From assembly GCA_016763155.1 (NCBI GenBank), contig JAESUH010000177.1, positions 1 to 35,379 of the forward strand: 35,379 nt of DNA. The letters run 5' to 3'. Both the position numbers and the translations under genes were made by a program. The notes under the pieces are model-generated. The model did no database searches. It was not told the origin of the DNA and was given only the letters and a program-made list of their open reading frames with translations. Source of the DNA: Rhizobiaceae bacterium (GTDB lineage: Bacteria; Pseudomonadota; Alphaproteobacteria; Rhizobiales; Rhizobiaceae). This document shows positions 24,649 through 31,360 of the stretch, one piece after another (position 1 is the first letter of the stretch; each line of letters opens with the position of its first letter).

Positions 24649-25253
24649 GTATATAACTCCTTGGCTGGAGGTACATTGCCAGGGTCTTCTGCATCAATGC
24701 ACACGCCCTGAAAGGCTGCCAGGCGGCGAGAATAGTGATCACGCACAAATAGGTTCAGTCCGCAATGCGAACATACAAAAGGGTCGGTTAGAACATCCTC
24801 GGTAATGCCCTTGCAATGAACACATTGCATCCGGCGTGCCAGCGAGCCGCGATGTTCTTTCTGAATTGCGGTAACGGGAATACCGGCAGCCATTGCCTCA
24901 CTCTCGACCTGACCAATCAGTCCCTCAGTGCCAGCCAGATAAAGTTGCAAACCCATATGCGCATTTTTTAATGCCAGCCGTAATCGTGGCAGGGCGGCAT
25001 CATAAGTAGGCCCAACATAAACCTGAGCAGGCTGTAGCTTTTGCAATTGCTCAATATATGCCTCACCGGTTTTGCCGGGAATATAGATGACGTGAGCATC
25101 GGCCATCAGGCCTGCATCCGCCTTGACCAAATCAAGCAGAGCTTCACCGCCCTCCGCATTGGCCACCATCAAATGATGTTTGCTCTTGCGTGGCACCAAT
25201 GTGGCATAGACTGGTCGGCTTCGAATGGCCTCAGGAAATTGGAATTTGGACAT
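24645..25253 (-). CDS. dmmA: Dimethylamine monooxygenase small subunit DmmA family
   Basis: 202 residues (about 22-24 kDa), start supported by GGAG. The N-terminal half looks like a ferredoxin-reductase NAD-domain-like fold without its usual motifs. The C-terminal part is a zinc-ribbon-like segment with two CxxC pairs (Cys144/Cys147 and Cys161/Cys164) followed by 'LNLFVRDHYSRRLAAFQGV', a pattern I associate with the DmmA family. It is the third subunit of the enzyme; its exact role is unknown to me. It is located between the GcvT-like gene and the reductase, coupled to both. Confidence 0.82.
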   Translation of the reverse strand: MSKFQFPEAIRSRPVYATLVPRKSKHHLMVANAEGGEALLDLVKADAGLMADAHVIYIPGKTGEAYIEQLQKLQPAQVYVGPTYDAALPRLRLALKNAHMGLQLYLAGTEGLIGQVESEAMAAGIPVTAIQKEHRGSLARRMQCVHCKGITEDVLTDPFVCSHCGLNLFVRDHYSRRLAAFQGVCIDAEDPGNVPPAKELYT

Positions 25254-25267
25254 GGTTACGACATCTC

Positions 25268-26401
25268 CTAACCCTTGGCGGTACGACGTTTCTTTTCAGG
25301 GTCATAAAATGGCATGGAATGAGCAATACATGGGATCTCGCCACCAGCGTTCTTAACACTCAGCTTCGTACCATCGACTGCGCAATCTACCGGCATGCGG
25401 GCAATGCCCACATTGTGTTTGTTGAGTGATGAGACCATGCCAATAGTAACAATGCCCACCTGCTTTCCGTCCTGCATCAAGGGAGCCCCTTCCTCTGCAG
25501 GTTCATCGCCTTCGAGCTTCACGCCATAAATTTTAAAGCGTTCCTTGCCTTTAAGGCGGTAATGTTCTCCGGCCCCGCGAAACCCGGTTTTGCCGGGCGA
25601 TACCGTAAAATCAAGACCCAGTTCCCACAGCGTATCCCCGTGTTTTTCGTCTTCAAAGGGGTACATATCTGAATTATCGTAAGGAAAGAAAAGCAGATAA
25701 CTTTCTGCACGCAGCCAATCAAGCGTCGTGAACCGGGTCGGAATAATTCCCTTCGGCGCTCCAAGCGAAACCAGCGTGTCCCAAATATGCAATGCATCTT
25801 GAGCGCGGCAGAACAATTCATACCCACGCTCACCAGTATAGCCTGTGCGCGATATCATGACAGGCTTGTCAAACAACATGGTTTGCATATGGGAAAAATA
25901 GGCAAGATCGCGAATGCCCGGTACATGATCTTGCAGAAAGTCTACAGCTTTGGGTCCCTGCAATGAAATATCATGCAGATTATCATCAAAGCGAATGTCT
26001 ACATCCCGCCCGGTAGCGGCCATGGTCAGTTGCTCATGGCCCTGACCTGAACCGTGGACGACCATATAGGCATTGGGACCGGTGCGATAAATCACACAAT
26101 CATCGATGAATTTGCCCTCGTCATTCAACATACATGCGTATGATGAACGGCCAGGTTTGATCTTGTCAGCATTTCTTGTGGTGGCACGATCAATCACGTG
26201 GAAAGCATGAGGCCCGACCACATGCACTTTCTTCAGGCCTGAAACATCCATGAACCCCGCATTGGTGCGGATTGCCAGATATTCCTCCTCCTGATCCTTG
26301 TCGTAGGACCAGGCAGTTCCCATGCCGGACCAGTCTTCTAGTTTTGAACCCATAGCGCGATGGCGCTCAGCAAGTGCTGAATGTCTCCAGGATGCAGTCA
26401 T
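25268..26401 (-). CDS. dmmD: GcvT-like tetrahydrofolate-binding protein of the dimethylamine monooxygenase operon
   Basis: 377 residues from ATG 26401, chosen for AGGGA five bases upstream; in-frame ATGs at 26413 and beyond are alternatives. It has the aminomethyltransferase/GcvT fold: 'FMDVSGLKKVHVVGPHAFHVID' near residues 50-75, 'SLQGPKAVDFLQDHV', 'ISRTGYTGERGYELFC', and a C-terminal beta-barrel with 'VSPGKTGFRGAGE'. Relatives bind tetrahydrofolate and accept one-carbon units (glycine cleavage T, DMSP demethylase, the C-terminal half of TMAO demethylase). It heads the dmm operon. A role in trapping formaldehyde as methylene-tetrahydrofolate is inferred from context. Confidence 0.82.
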   Translation of the reverse strand: MTASWRHSALAERHRAMGSKLEDWSGMGTAWSYDKDQEEEYLAIRTNAGFMDVSGLKKVHVVGPHAFHVIDRATTRNADKIKPGRSSYACMLNDEGKFIDDCVIYRTGPNAYMVVHGSGQGHEQLTMAATGRDVDIRFDDNLHDISLQGPKAVDFLQDHVPGIRDLAYFSHMQTMLFDKPVMISRTGYTGERGYELFCRAQDALHIWDTLVSLGAPKGIIPTRFTTLDWLRAESYLLFFPYDNSDMYPFEDEKHGDTLWELGLDFTVSPGKTGFRGAGEHYRLKGKERFKIYGVKLEGDEPAEEGAPLMQDGKQVGIVTIGMVSSLNKHNVGIARMPVDCAVDGTKLSVKNAGGEIPCIAHSMPFYDPEKKRRTAKG

Positions 26402-26556
26402 AATATCCCTCATAAATGTCCCAATATCTTGCATATTCAGCAATAGAAGAGGGCAAAAATCAATACTGATATTAAAAAAACATTCCTGTCAGGCAATTTT
26501 TGGTGGAAAATTCAAAGAAAACGCAAAGAAAAATCAGAGGAATCTTGCGGCTTTGC
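26402..26556. promoter_or_regulatory. Leader and likely promoter region of the dmm operon
   Basis: 155 AT-rich bases between the first dmm gene and the end of the truncated haemoglobin gene, which is transcribed in the same direction. No clear terminator is seen between them, so the haemoglobin transcript could read into dmm. I could not pick a reliable -35/-10 pair or operator. Confidence 0.3.
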
Positions 26557-26955
26557 CTAATCAGAATTGGGTAAATCGTTTACCAGCACAAGCGCAACAC
26601 GGCGAAATGCGGTACGCAACCGTTCAACACTTGCACCACTTTGTCCGACATTTTCCAGAGCCATATCCATACAAGTCAGCCAGTTTTCGGCATCTTCCTG
26701 AGAAATTGGGACATGGGCATGCATCAGCTTCAAATTCATATGGTGGTGTTTTTCTTCGTAATAACGACGCCCACCAAGGAAGCCAGACAAAAAATTAAAC
26801 TGCTCTTCGCGGACATGGTTTAAGCCGTGCCCGCGAAAATGCAGTTTAAGAATGTTCGCCCCCAGAGGATGTTTCTCAATGATATCGTAGAACTCTTCAA
26901 CCAGATCGCGCAGGGCTTTTTCACCCCCGATTTCGTCAATCATTCTTGCAACCAT
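26557..26955 (-). CDS. Group II truncated haemoglobin (trHbO-like)
   Basis: 132 residues from ATG 26955, favoured by AAGGTGG five bases upstream; a GTG at 26970 would add five residues. The 2-on-2 globin pattern is clear: 'IGGEKALRDLVEEFYDII' with the B10 Tyr (Tyr23), 'FLSGFLGGRRYYEEKHHHMN', the proximal His at about 79 ('LMHAHVPI'), and the group II-specific Trp G8 (Trp92 in 'ENWLTCMDMAL'). Group II truncated globins bind O2 and NO. It lies just upstream of the dmm operon on the same strand; a role in oxygen supply, haem protection or NO removal for the haem N-demethylase is speculation. Confidence 0.88.
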   Translation of the reverse strand: MVARMIDEIGGEKALRDLVEEFYDIIEKHPLGANILKLHFRGHGLNHVREEQFNFLSGFLGGRRYYEEKHHHMNLKLMHAHVPISQEDAENWLTCMDMALENVGQSGASVERLRTAFRRVALVLVNDLPNSD

Positions 26956-27001
26956 TGCATCCACCTTCACTCATACTTACACCAATTGTGCACATTCGGT
27001 A

Positions 27002-27015
27002 TTGAGCCAAATCAA
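27002..27015. promoter_or_regulatory. FNR/CRP-family-type box between the haemoglobin and EamA genes
   Basis: TTGAGCCAAATCAA matches the TTGA-N6-TCAA core recognised by FNR/FixK/NnrR-type regulators, with one mismatch to TTGAT-N4-ATCAA. It is centred about 53 bases from the haemoglobin ATG and about 106 from the EamA ATG, so it could serve either gene. For the haemoglobin gene, a -41.5 placement would leave a very short leader beginning at the ribosome site. Confidence 0.4.
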
Positions 27016-27114
27016 GTGCAAATTAAAATATCTCTGCCTAGCAGTATTCCGGAATTCATATTATGCAAGGTGGAATATCCGACCTCATTTTCTTGCCGTA
27101 ACGGAAATAACCTT

Positions 27115-27966
27115 ATGGGCTCTCTCCTTCTTGGCCTCATTGCAGCTCTTGCCTGGGGCATTCATGATATTTGTGTGCGTTACGTAACCAGACACACTGC
27201 GATATTTACTGCCCTTTTCGCGGTGCTGGTCACCGGGTTTGTTTTTCAAACTGTAGCAATGGTGTTTCAGGGAAGTTTTGAGAAAATTCCGACAACAGCG
27301 GCAGTTTTGGCTGGCATTGCTGGCTTATGTTTTACATTCGCCAGTATTGGCCTCTACAAGGCTTTTCTCATTGGTCCGGTACGATTGGTAGCTCCAATCA
27401 TCGCCGCATACCCGATTGTATCAGTCGGTTGGTCAGTCATCTCCGGTAATCCAGTGAGCGGCCTGCAATGGGTTGCCGTTTTTGCCATCATCATTGGCGT
27501 ATCGGTGGTTGCAACACTGGCAGACCTTAGCGAAAACAAAGAGCAGGTTGAAAAACGTTTCAGCACTATTCTTTGGTCGCTGTTTTCCGGATTTGGCTTT
27601 GCTGTCACATTTGTCTTTGGACAAGCAGCATCAGATGCCGGCCCCGATATGCCGGTAATTCTGCTAACCCGGTTTTCTGCAATCATTGTGCTTGTGGCTG
27701 TCATGCTTGTTCTCAAAGCACCGTTCAAAGCCGAGCGCAATCAATTGCCGATTTTGTCATGCATGGGGTTGTTGGACGCAACTGCCCTCGTTTGCGTCCT
27801 TTCTGCGGGAGGTCTGCCAAACCCGGAATTTGCGCCCGTGGCTGCTTCCATGTTCGGCATGATCACCATACTTATTGCCTGGGTGGTATTGAAAGAGAAA
27901 ATGACAATTGCACAATGGGGCGGTGTCATTCTTGCATTTGCGGGCATTGGCTATCTGGCAGCCTAA
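27115..27966 (+). CDS. EamA/DMT-family membrane transporter
   Basis: 283 residues from ATG 27115; an open frame runs further upstream to 26827, but that part overlaps the haemoglobin gene and does not look membrane-like. About ten predicted membrane helices form two EamA repeats: 'GLIAALAWGIHDICVRYVTRH' opens the first, and the second ends with 'PVAASMFGMITILIAWVVLKEKMTIAQWGGVILAFAGIGYL'. DMT exporters carry amino acids, metabolites or drugs; the substrate is unknown. It sits alone between the dmm/haemoglobin and cox genes and converges with coxG after a 20-base gap. Confidence 0.88.
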   Translation: MGSLLLGLIAALAWGIHDICVRYVTRHTAIFTALFAVLVTGFVFQTVAMVFQGSFEKIPTTAAVLAGIAGLCFTFASIGLYKAFLIGPVRLVAPIIAAYPIVSVGWSVISGNPVSGLQWVAVFAIIIGVSVVATLADLSENKEQVEKRFSTILWSLFSGFGFAVTFVFGQAASDAGPDMPVILLTRFSAIIVLVAVMLVLKAPFKAERNQLPILSCMGLLDATALVCVLSAGGLPNPEFAPVAASMFGMITILIAWVVLKEKMTIAQWGGVILAFAGIGYLAA

Positions 27967-27986
27967 AATTTACCGCCAGAACCTTC

Positions 27987-28439
27987 CTAGGATGCAGATT
28001 TAGATTCAATAATTTCAGCGAACTTTTCAAAGAATTTCGCCGATAATTTCTTTGCTGTGGAATCGATCAAGCGGCTGCCGAGTTGGGCAAATTTTCCCAT
28101 AATTTTCACCGACACATTATATTGTAGCAAAGTGCCATCGCCATCTTCCACCAGCACCACATCTGCGCCACCGCTGGCATTGCCTGCAATACCACCTTTA
28201 CCTTCACCTGAAATGGTGTAGCTCTCAGGCGGGTTGAGATTTGACAATTCGACGGCACCCTTAAAGCGTGCTTTCACCGGGCCAACTTTGAGGACGACAG
28301 TTGCAGTCAATTCGGTGTCAGAAATTTTCTCGATTTCCTCGCATCCAGGAATTGCTTCCGCCAATACTTCCGCATCATTCAATGCTGCAAAAACCACTTC
28401 TCTGGACGCATTAATTTTCTGTTCGCCGATGAGTTCCAT
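27987..28439 (-). CDS. coxG: CO dehydrogenase accessory protein CoxG (SRPBCC family)
   Basis: 150 residues, AAGGAG upstream. The sequence 'MELIGEQKINASREVVFAALND' and 'LAEAIPGCEEIE' is typical for the carbon monoxide dehydrogenase subunit G family (START/SRPBCC fold). CoxG is known to help attach or mature CO dehydrogenase at the membrane. It is the last cox gene here; coxH, coxI and coxK, found in some clusters, are not downstream, where a convergent EamA gene lies instead. Confidence 0.9.
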   Translation of the reverse strand: MELIGEQKINASREVVFAALNDAEVLAEAIPGCEEIEKISDTELTATVVLKVGPVKARFKGAVELSNLNPPESYTISGEGKGGIAGNASGGADVVLVEDGDGTLLQYNVSVKIMGKFAQLGSRLIDSTAKKLSAKFFEKFAEIIESKSAS

Positions 28440-28477
28440 CTGGCAGCTCCTTCTTGTTCAAATTTAGTAAGATAAAA

Positions 28478-29299
28478 TTAGACAGATATTTCTTCGCCCA
28501 AAACTGCAAATTGCCGATGGTGGGCGAGAATTTCACACATCACCGCCATAGCAATCTCTTCCGGCCCAATTGCACCGATATTCAATCCGGCGGGCGCATG
28601 TAAGTCGCCAAACCCGGTCTCAATATCGATGTTTTCTGCAACCAATGCTTCCTTGAGATTTTTGAGTTTTCTGCGGCTGCAAACCATGCCTTTATATCCG
28701 GCATTCGATGTCAGCACCGCATAGAGGGCTTTTCGATCTTGCTTGCCCTGGGTCATGACAATTGCGGCGTCATTTGAAGTGAGATGCAAATCATCAGTTT
28801 CAAATTCATCCAGATAGATGGATGCACCCGGCATTTTTTCATGATCTTCAGGCGTCGCTGCAACGATCACCCGATGGCCCAGCCCTTTAGCAAGCGGCAA
28901 TAGGGCCTGCGCAATGGGAGAGGCACCACAAATCAGCGTGGTTCGTGGAGATTGCATAGGTTCCAGAAACACCTCAATGGTGCCGCCGCTTGGGCAACTG
29001 GATTTATGTAACTGCACGCCGTCCGTATCGAACATAGATACCACATCATCTTTTGGCTTGATGCGGATCATCTTGGGGAAGTTATCTTTCAGTGCTTCAA
29101 GCGCGCCTCGACGCACAGCACCAGTAACGCAACCTCCGCCAACGTAACCATAGAGATCACCATCAACCGCAATCACGGCTTTCGCACCGGGGCGTGCAGA
29201 GGTTGAATCTGCAGTGCGCAGAATAGTTGCAATGCAAAAGCTCTTGCCCTCCATTCGAAACTGCTCAATTAGATCAAGAATTTTATCCGATGTGGTCAT
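28478..29299 (-). CDS. coxF: CO dehydrogenase maturation protein CoxF (XdhC/CoxI family)
   Basis: 273 residues. The N-terminal XdhC domain carries 'FCIATILRTADSTSARPGAKAV' and 'GGGCVTGAVRRGALEAL'. The C-terminal Rossmann-like domain begins 'TTLICGASPIAQALLPLAKGLGHRVIVAA'. XdhC proteins bind molybdenum cofactor and insert or sulfurate it in xanthine dehydrogenase-family enzymes; CoxF takes part in assembling the Mo/Cu centre. It lies between coxE and coxG with short gaps. The start ATG 29299 has only a weak ribosome site. Confidence 0.88.
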   Translation of the reverse strand: MTTSDKILDLIEQFRMEGKSFCIATILRTADSTSARPGAKAVIAVDGDLYGYVGGGCVTGAVRRGALEALKDNFPKMIRIKPKDDVVSMFDTDGVQLHKSSCPSGGTIEVFLEPMQSPRTTLICGASPIAQALLPLAKGLGHRVIVAATPEDHEKMPGASIYLDEFETDDLHLTSNDAAIVMTQGKQDRKALYAVLTSNAGYKGMVCSRRKLKNLKEALVAENIDIETGFGDLHAPAGLNIGAIGPEEIAMAVMCEILAHHRQFAVLGEEISV

Positions 29300-29309
29300 G
29301 GTTACGCTC

Positions 29310-30479
29310 TCAAAGTTTCATCAAATCAGTTTCAATCGCCGCGAGTGATTGAAGTGTGTTGGCGACGGCAAAGTGATCGACCAATGGCTTTGCCGCATTC
29401 ATTGCAGCGGTTATTGGTTGATAGTTTTGCCAGCCCAGTAATGGGTTCAGCCAGACCAGTCGTCTGGCTCGTTTTTTAATTTTAACAAGCTGCTCGCATA
29501 GGCGATCCGGCTCGCCTACTTCATATCCGTCACTGAAAATCATCACGATGGATCGGCCGTTCAGGGTTTTCTTGGCGTATTGGCGATTGAAGGTTTCAAG
29601 ACAGTCGCCAAGCTTTGTTCCCCCGCCAAATCCTTCTGCCATCAGTGACAATCGTGTCATGGCTCGAAACGAGTTTTTGTCACTCATCGCATCGGCGACA
29701 CGCACGAGTTTTGTGTGAAATAGATAGGCGTCGGTCTGTGCCCACTGGCACACCAGGCCTTTGACAAATTGCAGGAAAAATCTGGAATAATGCTGCATTG
29801 ATCCAGAGACATCGAGGAACACAATGATACGGACGGGCTGCTGCGGCTTGGCCTTGAAAGATAAATCAATTGGTGTTCCCCCATGTTTCATATTGCGGCG
29901 TATGGTCCGTCGCATATCAAGTCGTGTGGTCTTTCTGGAATTGTAAAATCGTCGCGATAGTCGGTAACGGATGGCACTGGCCAGCCGATAGGCCAGGGCC
30001 TCTGCGGCGGCAATTTCGTCAGGTTCCACAAATTGTCGTAAGTCAATTTTCATACGGGTATTCTGATCAACCGCGATAAGACGCCCAGATGCTGTTTCTC
30101 CAACTTCTGTGCCACCTTCACTTTCAATTTGTGGCGCTTTCTCGGCAGCTTCATCATCACCAAAATGGTTTTTCCATGCCTGTGGTAAATTCTTTGAGGT
30201 CCGTGTTGATGGTGTGGTTTTCTTCATCCGCTCGCGGGATTTACCAGCACCAATCCAATAGCTTTCAAACAGTTTGTCGAAACTGTCCCACTCCTCTTTG
30301 CATCCGGTGAGGAGTGCCTTCATTCTGTCGTGGTCTAGACCGCGTTCGCCCGTGGTCTTGCCAATGATGTGGCTAAGACACGCTTCGCTTTCTGATGGAC
30401 CAACTGCAAACCCGTTCATTCGCAAATGTTCGATAAAGCCGACTGTTCGTGTGGTGAGGGGATGAGATAAGGTTTGCAT
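29310..30479 (-). CDS. coxE: CO dehydrogenase maturation protein CoxE (von Willebrand A domain)
   Basis: 389 residues. The C-terminal half is a VWA domain with the MIDAS motif DVSGS (223-227), a Thr in 'GGGTKLGDCLETF' and 'FSDGYEVGEP'. The N-terminal half is charged, with a low-complexity acidic stretch about 105-130. CoxE partners with the AAA+ protein CoxD in building the CuSMo centre. Its ATG overlaps the coxD stop by one base (TAATG). Confidence 0.92.
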   Translation of the reverse strand: MQTLSHPLTTRTVGFIEHLRMNGFAVGPSESEACLSHIIGKTTGERGLDHDRMKALLTGCKEEWDSFDKLFESYWIGAGKSRERMKKTTPSTRTSKNLPQAWKNHFGDDEAAEKAPQIESEGGTEVGETASGRLIAVDQNTRMKIDLRQFVEPDEIAAAEALAYRLASAIRYRLSRRFYNSRKTTRLDMRRTIRRNMKHGGTPIDLSFKAKPQQPVRIIVFLDVSGSMQHYSRFFLQFVKGLVCQWAQTDAYLFHTKLVRVADAMSDKNSFRAMTRLSLMAEGFGGGTKLGDCLETFNRQYAKKTLNGRSIVMIFSDGYEVGEPDRLCEQLVKIKKRARRLVWLNPLLGWQNYQPITAAMNAAKPLVDHFAVANTLQSLAAIETDLMKL

Positions 30480-31360
30480 TAGGCAGCTTCACCGGCCAAG
30501 CGGCTGGTCACCTCAGCGGCAATTGAATGAAGATCAGACTCGGTTTTCAATAGGCAAATTAGGCTCGATTGAAGCTTTACGGGTTCATCCCTCAAGCTTC
30601 GAATGTTCAAACTACAAAGAGCCGCTGCCCAATCCAGCGTTTCAGCGATGCCCGGAACTTTCTCCAGTTCCTCTTTCCGCAAAGCCTGCACAAACCGTGC
30701 AATCTGGCCAGCAAGTGTTGCCTCAATATTGGGCAGTCGGGCCAAAATAATTTCCAGCTCCCGTTCTAAATCTGGAAAGCTCACATAGGAATAAAGGCAG
30801 CGCCGCCGCAAAGCATCAGAGAGTTCGCGCGTGCCGTTTGACGTCAGGATGACATGGGGAATGGTGGTCGCTTTTATCGTTCCAAGTTCCGGTACGGTGA
30901 TCTGGAATTCCGAGAGAATTTCCAGCAGATAGGCTTCAAATTCCATATCTGCCCGGTCAATCTCGTCAATCAAAAGTACCGGAGATTTGTCTTGTCGGAT
31001 GGCCTGAAGCAATGGACGCTCCAGCAAAAAACTTTCCGAGAATATATGCTCTTCCAGCTCCGTTGCATCCCGATCAGAAAACTCTGACGCCTTTATCGAT
31101 AGCAATTGGCGCTGATAGTTCCACTCATAGATTGCAGACGATGCATCCAGCCCCTCATAGCATTGTAGGCGGATGAGTTTGGTATCAAGAATGCTGGCCA
31201 GAGATTTGGCAATCTCTGTTTTGCCGACACCAGCTTCACCCTCAAGTAGCAGCGGACGCCCAAGATTAAGCGCCAGTTGCAGGGCTGTTGCCAGCCCGTC
31301 ATTGGCAAAATACCCGACATCAGAAAGTCTGGATTTGATGTCGGGTGTAGCGTTTGTCAT
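30479..31360 (-). CDS. coxD: CO dehydrogenase maturation AAA+ ATPase CoxD (MoxR family)
   Basis: 293 residues. Walker A is 'GEAGVGKTE' (41-49), Walker B is 'VLLIDEIDRAD', sensor 1 lies in 'HVILTSNGTRELSDALRRRC'. MoxR-type ATPases act as chaperones with VWA proteins; CoxD is required for insertion of sulfur and copper into the Mo site of CoxL. Overlap of one base with coxL (TAATG) and with coxE shows tight coupling. Confidence 0.93.
   Translation of the reverse strand: MTNATPDIKSRLSDVGYFANDGLATALQLALNLGRPLLLEGEAGVGKTEIAKSLASILDTKLIRLQCYEGLDASSAIYEWNYQRQLLSIKASEFSDRDATELEEHIFSESFLLERPLLQAIRQDKSPVLLIDEIDRADMEFEAYLLEILSEFQITVPELGTIKATTIPHVILTSNGTRELSDALRRRCLYSYVSFPDLERELEIILARLPNIEATLAGQIARFVQALRKEELEKVPGIAETLDWAAALCSLNIRSLRDEPVKLQSSLICLLKTESDLHSIAAEVTSRLAGEAA

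Noticed and set aside
26827-27114. Extended N-terminus of the EamA transporter
   Set aside because: The extension overlaps the haemoglobin gene on the other strand and is not membrane-like; ATG 27115 begins exactly at the first predicted helix.
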